DNA of 20,114 nt from SVQP01 sp045658965 (GTDB lineage: Bacteria; Bacillota; Clostridia; Oscillospirales; CAG-272). The stretch spans positions 1-20,114 of the forward strand of contig JAZOVZ010000060.1 of the NCBI GenBank assembly GCA_045658965.1, given 5' to 3'. Below the pieces are notes generated by a model, which had not been told where the DNA came from, searched no databases, and saw nothing but the letters and a program-made list of their open reading frames with translations. Each line of letters begins with the position of its first letter. Positions within the stretch are counted from its first letter, which is position 1. The position numbers and the translations under genes are program-made. Of the stretch, positions 5,837-11,638 are shown in pieces.

Positions 5837-7297
5837 ATGCCTGATCCCATCACCATTATCATTGCTATTGTAATAGCACTCGTTGCACTGATCGCTCTGT
5901 TCTTTGCAGCAGCCTACGTCAAAGCCCCCCCGAACAAAGCCTACATCATCTCGGGTTTCCGTACCAAGAAGAGAGTGCTGATCGGTAAAGCCGGCTTCCG
6001 TCTGCCGTTCTTTGAAAGACTTGACAAGCTTTCCTTGGACGTTATGCAGGTTGACGTAAAGACCAGCGAAGCAGTTCCCACCAACGAGTTCATCAACGTC
6101 AGCGTTGACGGCGTTGCGAACATCAAGATCTCGTCCGACCCCGAGCTGATCAACAAGGCAGCAGAGGCTCTGCTGGCGATGGATCAGCGTCAGCTGATCT
6201 TCCTTTGCACCCAGGTGCTGGAAGGTAACATGCGTGAGATCGTCGGTTCCGTAGGCCTGAAGGAAATGGTCCAGGAGCGTCAGATCGTCGCAGAGAAAAT
6301 CAAGGAAAACGCAGTACCCGATATGCGCAAGCTGGGTATTGAGATCGTCAACTTCAACATCCAGAACTTCAAGGACGGTGCGGGCACCATTGAAAACATG
6401 GGTATTGACAACGTTGAGCAGATCCGTAAGGCTGCACAGATCGCAAAGGCTGAGGCTGCAAGAGACATCAGCATTGCAGAGGCAAACGCAAAAGAGGTTG
6501 CCAATAAGGTAGCCGTTGACACCAACCTGCGCATCTCCGAGCAGAACACCGCGCTGTCTATCCGTCAGTCCGAGCTCAAGAAGGACGCTGACATCAAGAA
6601 GGCAGAAGCAGACGCTGCATACGACATTCAGAAGGAGCAGCAGAGAAAGACCATTGAGGTCACCGCTGCAGACGCAGACATTGCAAGAAGAGAAAAGGAT
6701 GCTGAGCTGGCTGAAAAGGAAATCGCACTCCAGGAAAGAAAGCTGGATGCTGAGATCCGCAAGAAGGCAGACGCGCTCAAGTACGAGGCTGAAAAGAAGG
6801 CTGAGGCTGACCTGATCAAGCGTCAGAGAGAGGCAGAGGCTCGCAGATTCGAGGAAGAGCAGGCAGCTCTTGCTAAGATGAAGATGGCAGAGGCTGAAAA
6901 GTTCGAGCAGGAACAGCAGGCAATCGCACAGAAGGCGATGGCAGATGCGCTGGCTTACTCCAAGATGAAGGAAGCAGAAGGTATCCGTGCCGTAGGTCTT
7001 GCAGAGGCAGAAGCTATCGAAAAGAAGGCAGAAGCACAGAAGAAGATGGGCGAAGCATCCGTACTGGATATGTACCTGACCGCTCTGCCCGAGGTCGTCA
7101 AGAACGCAGCCGCTCCTTTGGCACAGACCGACAAGATCGTGATGTATGGCGAAGGCAACTCCGCAAAGCTTGTTAAGGACGTTATGACCAGCGCAAGCCA
7201 GATCACCGAGAGCCTTGAAGAATCCGTAGGCATTGACCTTAAGAGCATGCTCGCAGGCTTTGTTGGCGGTAAGGCAGCTGCTAACAACGATCAATAA
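5837..7297 (+). CDS. floT: Flotillin-like SPFH-domain membrane protein
   Basis: Flotillins form large membrane-associated assemblies that organise fluid or functional membrane microdomains. The 486-residue protein has one N-terminal hairpin or helix (about 5-27), an SPFH/band-7 domain (about 28-200, with GFRTKKRVLIGKAGFRLPFF and TSEAVPTNEFINV), and a long Ala/Glu/Lys-rich coiled coil (about 195-410). A short C-terminal region ends GFVGGKAAANNDQ. This order and length match Bacillus FloT (YuaG). AAAGGAGG at 5822-5829 supports the ATG. Codon use is more biased (AAG, GCA, AGA) than in neighbouring genes, suggesting strong expression. In Bacillus floT is linked to an NfeD-type gene; here the next gene, 5 bp downstream, encodes a membrane protein with a small beta-rich region that may play that part. 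Confidence 0.93.
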   Translation: MPDPITIIIAIVIALVALIALFFAAAYVKAPPNKAYIISGFRTKKRVLIGKAGFRLPFFERLDKLSLDVMQVDVKTSEAVPTNEFINVSVDGVANIKISSDPELINKAAEALLAMDQRQLIFLCTQVLEGNMREIVGSVGLKEMVQERQIVAEKIKENAVPDMRKLGIEIVNFNIQNFKDGAGTIENMGIDNVEQIRKAAQIAKAEAARDISIAEANAKEVANKVAVDTNLRISEQNTALSIRQSELKKDADIKKAEADAAYDIQKEQQRKTIEVTAADADIARREKDAELAEKEIALQERKLDAEIRKKADALKYEAEKKAEADLIKRQREAEARRFEEEQAALAKMKMAEAEKFEQEQQAIAQKAMADALAYSKMKEAEGIRAVGLAEAEAIEKKAEAQKKMGEASVLDMYLTALPEVVKNAAAPLAQTDKIVMYGEGNSAKLVKDVMTSASQITESLEESVGIDLKSMLAGFVGGKAAANNDQ

Positions 7298-7302
7298 TCC
7301 TC

Positions 7303-7911
7303 ATGTCAAAACCAAAGCTCCGCTTGCCACGTGACCTTCGCGGTCACGTGCGCAAAGCGGTGATGAGAAAGCTTACCCCATGCGTGCTGTTGCTTATCGC
7401 ATTTGGCGCGGTGCTGTACCTGTTCGGAGAACGCATCTTCGAGCTGGTACCGCCCGCCGTGCGCATCGGCGCGTACGTGCTTGCCATGCTGCTGCCGTTT
7501 GTCATTACCCGCGTGCCGTTCTGTTTGTTTGATAAAACGTATACCGGCACGGTCAGAAGGGTAGACGTCAAAAACGAGTACACCATGGAGAAAAAGGAGC
7601 AGTTTTCACGCCTCTACACGTCACGCAGGCTGATACAAGCAGCGTATCTCGACGTGGAAGAGCCGTCCGGAAGCATGCGACAGGTCAAGATCATGCTGGG
7701 GAATAACGCGATTGCCGAGGAGTTCAAGCCCGGTGACACCGTCTTTCACCTGTACGGTGCCAAGCACACGCTGATTTTGCCCGAGCTTGCAGGCGACCAC
7801 GTGGAATGCCCGGTCTGCGGCGACGACAACCGCGCCACGCTGACCGAGTGTCACTCCTGCGGACATACGTTGATCAAGAGTATGTATGACCTTATAGTCC
7901 AAGACAACTGA
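7303..7911 (+). CDS. Two-TM membrane protein with beta-rich domain and C-terminal zinc ribbon
   Basis: I do not recognise a named family. The 202-residue protein has a basic N-terminus and two hydrophobic helices (about 24-42 and 51-69). A beta-rich stretch (about 80-155, starting YTGTVRRVDVKNE) follows, then a zinc ribbon with CPVCG and CHSCGH (C-x2-C, 12-residue gap, C-x2-C) near residues 166-186. It starts 5 bp after the flotillin stop with no visible ribosome binding site, so it may depend on translational coupling. A second possible start at 7363 also has only a weak site. Between the two lies a strong hairpin (7321-7359). The context suggests a flotillin partner, possibly analogous to NfeD/YuaF; sequence homology to NfeD is not evident. 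A remnant of its C-terminal coding region is present at 8465-8521. Confidence 0.8.
   Translation: MSKPKLRLPRDLRGHVRKAVMRKLTPCVLLLIAFGAVLYLFGERIFELVPPAVRIGAYVLAMLLPFVITRVPFCLFDKTYTGTVRRVDVKNEYTMEKKEQFSRLYTSRRLIQAAYLDVEEPSGSMRQVKIMLGNNAIAEEFKPGDTVFHLYGAKHTLILPELAGDHVECPVCGDDNRATLTECHSCGHTLIKSMYDLIVQDN
7321..7359 (+). promoter_or_regulatory. Strong hairpin at the 5' end of the zinc-ribbon gene
   Basis: CACGTGACC (7328-7336), five bases TTCGC, and GGTCACGTG (7342-7350) form a perfect 9-bp stem. The flanks CGCTTGC and GCAAAGCG can extend it with a small bulge. It lies 30-60 bp after the flotillin stop codon and has no T-tract. It may protect the abundant flotillin transcript or limit expression of the downstream gene. 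Confidence 0.5.
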
Positions 7912-7943
7912 ACTCATACAGTGCGTGTGAAAGGAGTCGTGTA

Positions 7944-8456
7944 ATGAAACATAAGATATCCCAATATATTGCCGCAACATTATTCAGAATTGGCGCATTA
8001 TGGGGTGGATTCCTTGTGTCGATGATTCCGCTTTATATCGTTCGCGGTATGTATGTGGATTCCTCTGTTAAGGAAACTGTCGAAAACCTCGTGACGCTCC
8101 TTGTCCTGCTTGCCACATCGGTTGTGATTCTGTTTTTTGTATATAGAGGCAACGATGAGGCTGCCAAGCTGGATAAAAAGGGAATGCTATCTATGATTGG
8201 TATTCCGACCGCAGCACACCTTGCCTTATGTATATTGCTGTGCTGGACCAAATACGTGTACATTTTCTTGAGCGAGGGTTATGCGCTTGCGCGCTTGATT
8301 TCTCCCGGTGCTCACGATATTACCGAACAATCCGTTTGGTCGGTACTGGTTGCGTCGTTGATCGTCACCGCGATCCCGTCACTCGGTGTGCTTTGGGGTT
8401 GCTTGTCTGCTCGTAAAAAGAGAGAAAAAGAACGCAAGGCGTTGCACGGGGAATAA
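7944..8456 (+). CDS. Small four-TM membrane protein of unknown function
   Basis: The 170-residue protein has four predicted membrane helices (about 8-33, 48-68, 77-105 and 128-150) and a short basic C-terminus (KKREKERKALHGE) that should face the cytoplasm. AAAGGAG at 7931-7937 supports the ATG at 7944. No catalytic or metal-binding motif is visible and I do not recognise a family. It lies 32 bp after the zinc-ribbon gene in the same orientation, with no promoter or terminator between them, so it is probably the third gene of the flotillin transcript. Codons look somewhat more AT-rich than in its neighbours, which could mean a later acquisition, but this was judged only by eye. Confidence 0.72.
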   Translation: MKHKISQYIAATLFRIGALWGGFLVSMIPLYIVRGMYVDSSVKETVENLVTLLVLLATSVVILFFVYRGNDEAAKLDKKGMLSMIGIPTAAHLALCILLCWTKYVYIFLSEGYALARLISPGAHDITEQSVWSVLVASLIVTAIPSLGVLWGCLSARKKREKERKALHGE

Positions 8457-8464
8457 CCATGTAG

Positions 8465-8521
8465 GTGGAAACCGCGTAGAGACATACGCTGATCAAGAGC
8501 ATACGGGATTTGTGTGATTAA
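8465..8521 (+). pseudogene. Remnant of a duplicated zinc-ribbon protein C-terminus
   Basis: Read in the frame of 8465-8521 this encodes VETA-stop-RHTLIKSIRDLCD-stop. The zinc-ribbon gene at 7303-7911 ends GHTLIKSMYDLIVQDN. At the DNA level GACATACG.TGATCAAGAG.AT matches 7863 onward at 20 of 22 positions. The upstream part is lost and interrupted by TAG, so this is a decayed tail of a second copy, or of a duplicated segment, separated from the intact copy by the four-TM gene. Confidence 0.5.
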
Positions 8522-8531
8522 AAGAGAAGAC

Positions 8532-8555
8532 CCGAGGCGCAAGCCTCGGTTCTTT
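8532..8555 (+). terminator. Rho-independent terminator of the flotillin gene group
   Basis: CCGAGGC (8532-8538), loop GCAA, GCCTCGG (8543-8549), then TTCTTT. The perfect GC-rich 7-bp stem with a GNRA loop and U-rich tail marks the end of the + strand transcript. Confidence 0.75.
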
Positions 8556-8583
8556 ATGTTTGTTGGGGGATTGTGTGAGGAAA

Positions 8584-8715
8584 CCGTTTTCGTTCTTTTT
8601 TTGAGCAAGTAGCCGCAAAAAAAGAACCAAAAAAACGGCGTGTAAGGTGTTTCGCGCCTGCGGGCGCGACAAGGGCTGCGCGCCCTTGACTTGCGCAAAC
8701 TTTTGAAAAAGTTTG
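8584..8715. repeat. Composite inverted-repeat region between convergent genes
   Basis: Four potential stems follow one another without a gene. GTTCTTTTTTT (8592-8602) pairs with AAAAAAAGAAC (8617-8627) and is extended outward by CCGTTTT/AAAACGG (8584-8590, 8632-8638). CGCGCC/GGCGCG lies at 8653-8668, AAGGGC/GCCCTT at 8671-8687, and CAAACTTTT/AAAAGTTTG at 8696-8715. The last stem lies about 30 bp beyond the minus-strand aldo/keto reductase stop and may help end that transcript. The whole block looks like a dispersed intergenic element of gut Clostridia; this is recall, not a search. Confidence 0.55.
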
Positions 8716-8745
8716 ATCAAAACTTTTCATAGATTGGGCTTGTTT

Positions 8746-9888
8746 TTATTTGAAGAGCTCCGCTGTGGTCTTCATCTTTTCAATGACCGGCACGCCAAAC
8801 GGGCATCTTGACTCGCATGCGCCGCATGCAAGGCAATCGTCTGCGTGTGCGTCCAGATTCATATAATGTTCCCGTACCGATGCGGGCACACCCTCTTGCA
8901 TGGTCGCAAGGTCATAGAGCTTATTGACCATGGCAATATCGATATTGACAGGGCAGGGCTTGCAATGACCGCAATAGGTGCATTGTCCGCTATACGCGTG
9001 TCTGGGCGCGTTTGCAAGCACGGTGGCATAATCCTTTTCGTCCTCGGTTGCGCTTTCGTAAGCCAGTGAAGCCGGGATCTGCTCCACGTTATCAAAGCCG
9101 ATCAGCACACTTGCAACCGCAGGTCTTGTCAGGGCATAGTGCAGGCATTGCACGGGTGTGAGTGCCACGCCAAAGGGCGAACGCTTGGCATCCAAAAGTC
9201 TGCCGCCGCCAAGTCCCTTCATGACCGTGATCGCCACGCCCTTCTGCTCGCAAAGCTTATAGAGATCAGCTCTCTCGGGATCAATGCCCGCAAATTTTGC
9301 GTCATATTCATCCACAAAGAAATCGTCAATGTTCTCGGTAGGCGGCAGCAGGTCGTATGCGGGATTGAGCGAGAACAGAATGACCTCCACCGCGCCATGC
9401 TCGACCGCGAGTCTTGCAATGGTGGTGTTATGGGTACTCAGACCAATATGTCTGATCGCGCCGCTTGCCTTGAGCTCGAGCATATAATCCATAAAGCCGC
9501 ATTCCAAGACGGTTTTCCAATCCTCTAATTTGTCAACAAAGTGGATCATACCGAGATCAATGTAATCTGTCTGAAAACGTGCAAGCAGGTCGGCAAACGC
9601 TGCCTTGACCTCGTCCATATCTCTGGTACGCACGTACTGTCCGTCACGCCATGCAGAGCCCACGTGCCCCTGCACGATCCATTTGTCGCGGTTATCCTTA
9701 ATGGCGTTACCAATGTTGGTGCGCACGTTCGGCTCGGACATAAAGCAGTCCACAATGTTAATCCCTTGCGCATAGCAAGTGTCCATGACCGCCTTGACCT
9801 CCTCGGCGTTATGTCTTTCCAGCCACTCACCGCCCACGCCGATCTCGCTGACCACAAGTCCCGTATTTCCTAACTTTCTGTATTGCAT
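8746..9888 (-). CDS. Aldo/keto reductase-fold protein with C-terminal two-[4Fe-4S] domain
   Basis: The 380-residue protein has an AKR barrel (about 1-270, starting MQYRKLGNTGLVVSEIG) and a ferredoxin-like tail. The tail carries CTYCGHCKPCP and CLACGACESRCP, two four-Cys sets for [4Fe-4S] clusters, as in COG1453 oxidoreductases. D47 and H116 of the AKR tetrad are present. The positions normally holding the catalytic Tyr and Lys align by eye to E52 and H75, so classical NAD(P)H carbonyl reduction is uncertain. I prefer the ATG at 9888 over the GTG at 9897: AAAGGA lies only 2 bp before the GTG but at a workable distance from the ATG, and MQYRKLG is the usual family start. It is transcribed divergently from the flavin-binding protein gene. 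The substrate is unknown. Confidence 0.9.
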   Translation of the reverse strand: MQYRKLGNTGLVVSEIGVGGEWLERHNAEEVKAVMDTCYAQGINIVDCFMSEPNVRTNIGNAIKDNRDKWIVQGHVGSAWRDGQYVRTRDMDEVKAAFADLLARFQTDYIDLGMIHFVDKLEDWKTVLECGFMDYMLELKASGAIRHIGLSTHNTTIARLAVEHGAVEVILFSLNPAYDLLPPTENIDDFFVDEYDAKFAGIDPERADLYKLCEQKGVAITVMKGLGGGRLLDAKRSPFGVALTPVQCLHYALTRPAVASVLIGFDNVEQIPASLAYESATEDEKDYATVLANAPRHAYSGQCTYCGHCKPCPVNIDIAMVNKLYDLATMQEGVPASVREHYMNLDAHADDCLACGACESRCPFGVPVIEKMKTTAELFK

Positions 9889-9920
9889 AAGTGACACCGT
9901 CCTTTACATGTATTGGCATT

Positions 9921-9949
9921 ATTATACCACAACGCTAAAACTGTGTCAA
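9921..9949 (-). promoter_or_regulatory. Consensus promoter of the aldo/keto reductase gene
   Basis: On the minus strand, TTGACA (9949-9944) and TATAAT (9926-9921) are both perfect, with 17 bp between them. Its -35 box is 6 bp from that of the divergent promoter. Confidence 0.85.
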
Positions 9950-9955
9950 TATTGC

Positions 9956-9985
9956 TTGACGAAACCGCCGCCTATATGTTATACT
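9956..9985 (+). promoter_or_regulatory. Predicted promoter of the NimA-like gene
   Basis: TTGACG (9956-9961) and TATACT (9980-9985) are separated by 18 bp. The start codon is about 25 bp beyond the expected transcription start. Confidence 0.7.
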
Positions 9986-10017
9986 ATAACCGATAAATCG
10001 ACAAAAGGAGTCCACGT

Positions 10018-10500
10018 ATGTTTCGTTTGATGGTCAGACAAAGAAAGCAGCTGCCGAGGGAGGAATGTATAGCCATACTGCGTGAGCAAAAGCGCGGTGT
10101 GCTCAGCGTCAACGGTGACGACGGATACCCTTATGCTGCACCGATCAACCATTACTATAATCCCGAGGACGGCTGTCTGTATTTCCATACCGGTAAGCGA
10201 ACCGAAAGCCATCGCACCGATTCGCTGCTCAGATCTGACAAGGTCTGCTATTGCGTGACCGAGCAGGGAAAGCCTATCCCCAATGACTGGGCGCTGGAGG
10301 TGCGCAGCGTTGTGGTGTTCGGGCGCATGGAAATGATTCACGACGTGGACTGCGTGGTGCATATCTGCACGGCAATGAGCCGACAATTCACAAGTGATGA
10401 AAAGTTTATTGCGCACGAGATCAACCGCTTTGCCAAGGGCACGCTTTTGCTGAAATTGACGCCCGAGCACATTTGCGGCAAGCGCGTGGAAGAAAAATAG
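10018..10500 (+). CDS. Pyridoxamine 5'-phosphate oxidase-family (NimA-like) flavin-binding protein
   Basis: This is a 160-residue split-barrel protein of the COG3467/NimA-like group, soluble and probably FMN-bound as a dimer. The core GVLSVNGDDGYPYAAPINHYY, then LYFHTGKRTESHRTDSL and a KVCYCVTE strand, is the typical FMN-barrel pattern. AAAGGAG at 10005-10011 fits the ATG. Related proteins reduce nitroaromatics or unknown electron acceptors; the physiological substrate here is not known, and calling it a nitroimidazole-resistance gene would go beyond the sequence. Its promoter is back to back with that of the Fe-S aldo/keto reductase, so the two redox proteins may share a regulator. Confidence 0.88.
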   Translation: MFRLMVRQRKQLPREECIAILREQKRGVLSVNGDDGYPYAAPINHYYNPEDGCLYFHTGKRTESHRTDSLLRSDKVCYCVTEQGKPIPNDWALEVRSVVVFGRMEMIHDVDCVVHICTAMSRQFTSDEKFIAHEINRFAKGTLLLKLTPEHICGKRVEEK

Positions 10501-10557
10501 CCGCGAAGTTTTACTTTACTCGCTTGTTCAGTATGCATTCGCGCCTAAACCACACCT

Positions 10558-10594
10558 AAAAATGGGTCCCAACCCATTTTTGGAGCAGAGCTCC
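10558..10594 (+). terminator. Hairpin pair after the NimA-like gene
   Basis: AAAAATGGG (10558-10566), loop TCCCAA, CCCATTTTT (10573-10581) ends in a U-run and can act as a terminator in either direction. A second small stem, GGAGC-AGA-GCTCC (10582-10594), follows directly and lies upstream of the peroxiredoxin gene. Confidence 0.6.
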
Positions 10595-10625
10595 ACGGTG
10601 AGGTTTCAAAAGTTAGGAGGATATT

Positions 10626-11078
10626 ATGTTAACAGTAGGACAAAAAGCACCCGATTTTACGCTCAACGATAAAGACGGCAACGCCGTCTCTCTCTCCGAC
10701 TTCCTTGGAAAAAAGGTGGTCGTCTATTTCTATCCCAAGGATAACACTCCCGGCTGCACCCGTCAGGCTTGCGCATTTGCAGGCGCATACGAGCAATTCA
10801 AGCAAAAGGACGTCGTGGTCATCGGCATCAGCCGTGACAGCACGGCGTCGCACTTCAAATTCGCAGAGAAGTATAGCCTGCCGTTTATTCTTTTGTCCGA
10901 CCCCGACCGCCTTGCCATCGAGCCTTATGGCGCATGGCAGGAGAAAAAGCTGTACGGCAAGCTGGGGTTTGGCATCGTGCGCTGCACCTTTATCATTGAC
11001 GAGCAAGGGTTTGTCACCCACGTCATGCCCAAGGTCAAGCCCGACACCAACGCTGCGGAGATTCTTGCATTGCTGTGA
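10626..11078 (+). CDS. bcp: Thioredoxin-dependent peroxiredoxin, Bcp/PrxQ type
   Basis: This enzyme reduces hydrogen peroxide and organic hydroperoxides in the cytoplasm using thioredoxin. The 150-residue length is typical of Bcp. The active site PKDNTPGCTRQACAF contains the conserved P37, T41 and peroxidatic C44, with resolving C49 five residues later: the atypical 2-Cys PrxQ arrangement. The usual TTE/TKE after the peroxidatic Cys is replaced by TRQ, a minor variation. A conserved Arg follows in GIVRCTF. AGGAGG at 10615-10620 supports the ATG. No clear promoter was found in the 125-bp upstream gap, which holds the hairpin pair, so it may be transcribed from a weaker promoter or by read-through from the NimA-like gene; both fit an oxidative-stress role. 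Confidence 0.93.
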   Translation: MLTVGQKAPDFTLNDKDGNAVSLSDFLGKKVVVYFYPKDNTPGCTRQACAFAGAYEQFKQKDVVVIGISRDSTASHFKFAEKYSLPFILLSDPDRLAIEPYGAWQEKKLYGKLGFGIVRCTFIIDEQGFVTHVMPKVKPDTNAAEILALL

Positions 11079-11087
11079 ATTCCCTGC

Positions 11088-11137
11088 GTAGGGGCGATCA
11101 GTGATCGCCCGCGAGCCGCATACCGCAAATGTAGGGG
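11088..11137. repeat. Palindromic GTAGGGG-type repeat unit with a second partial copy
   Basis: GTAGGGG leads into the perfect palindrome GGGCGATCA-G-TGATCGCCC (11092-11110), then 20 bp including ATACCGCAAA (the inverse of TTTGCGGTAT in the 4385-4487 repeat), then another GTAGGGGCA start (11131). It lies 10 bp downstream of the peroxiredoxin gene. Confidence 0.7.
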
Positions 11138-11162
11138 CAGTCGAGGATGGTGTAAATAAATC

Positions 11163-11626
11163 GGGGCTGAGTCATTGACTTAGCCCTTTTCTTGTGCTAT
11201 TTGATCTATGTGCTTGAGTAGCTTTGCAAGAGAATGTCCGTTTTGGTGAGGGAGCGTCCGCGTGATGCACCTCATCCACCGCAACCGCGTCGATACTTCT
11301 CGGCTCTCTCGCCTCGAACCCTCTCCGCTGCGGTCTAATTTGCTTGCAAATATCTTCCCCAGCGGGGCAAGGCTTATTTTGGTTGCCCTTATCGATAAAT
11401 ACGAGCAAGACGGACACAATCATTGCCTTCACCATAACGGTCAACCTAACGAAAAGGATGCGCGCAGAAAGCCTTGCCCCGCTGGGGAAGGGGGACCGCA
11501 GCGGAAGAAAAACGCGAATACTTGGAGCGATTTTTTGACGCGGTTGCGGTGGATGAGGTGCATCACACGGACGCTCTTTCACATCTTTGCAAATGCAAAG
11601 GGGGCTGAGTTGATGACTCAGCCCCC
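11163..11626. mobile_element. MITE-like 464-bp inverted-repeat element without coding capacity
   Basis: Nested arms pair across a 93-bp core. Positions 11253-11291 match the inverse of 11537-11575 at 38 of 39. Positions 11324-11335 match 11494-11505 perfectly, and 11354-11375 match 11469-11490 perfectly over 22 bp. Each end carries a related hairpin containing GGCTGAGTC. No open reading frame in it looks real. It fills most of the 560-bp gap between the peroxiredoxin and the large secreted protein. The structure suggests a non-autonomous mobile element; no transposase or clear target duplication was seen. Confidence 0.6.
11164..11190 (+). terminator. Terminator-like hairpin after the peroxiredoxin gene
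   Basis: GGGCTGAGTC (11164-11173), loop ATT, GACTTAGCCC (11177-11186) with one G-T pair, followed by TTTTCTT. It forms the left end of the inverted-repeat element and can end the bcp transcript. Confidence 0.6.
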
Positions 11627-11637
11627 TATTTTTATTG
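11600..11637. terminator. Bidirectional terminator-like hairpin at the right end of the element
   Basis: GGGGGCTGAGT (11600-11610), loop TGATG, ACTCAGCCCCC (11616-11626) is a perfect 11-bp stem, followed on the + strand by TATTTTTATT. On the minus strand it lies 12 bp after the stop codon of the secreted protein and is followed only by a short TTT, so it probably also stops that transcript. Confidence 0.65.
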
Positions 11638-11638
11638 T

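Noticed and set aside
5795..7294. A 499-codon open frame on the minus strand opposite the flotillin gene
   Set aside because: It mirrors the Ala/Glu/Lys-rich coiled-coil coding of flotillin; the translated product is Leu/Cys/Ser-rich without domains, and the + strand gene has a ribosome binding site and promoter.
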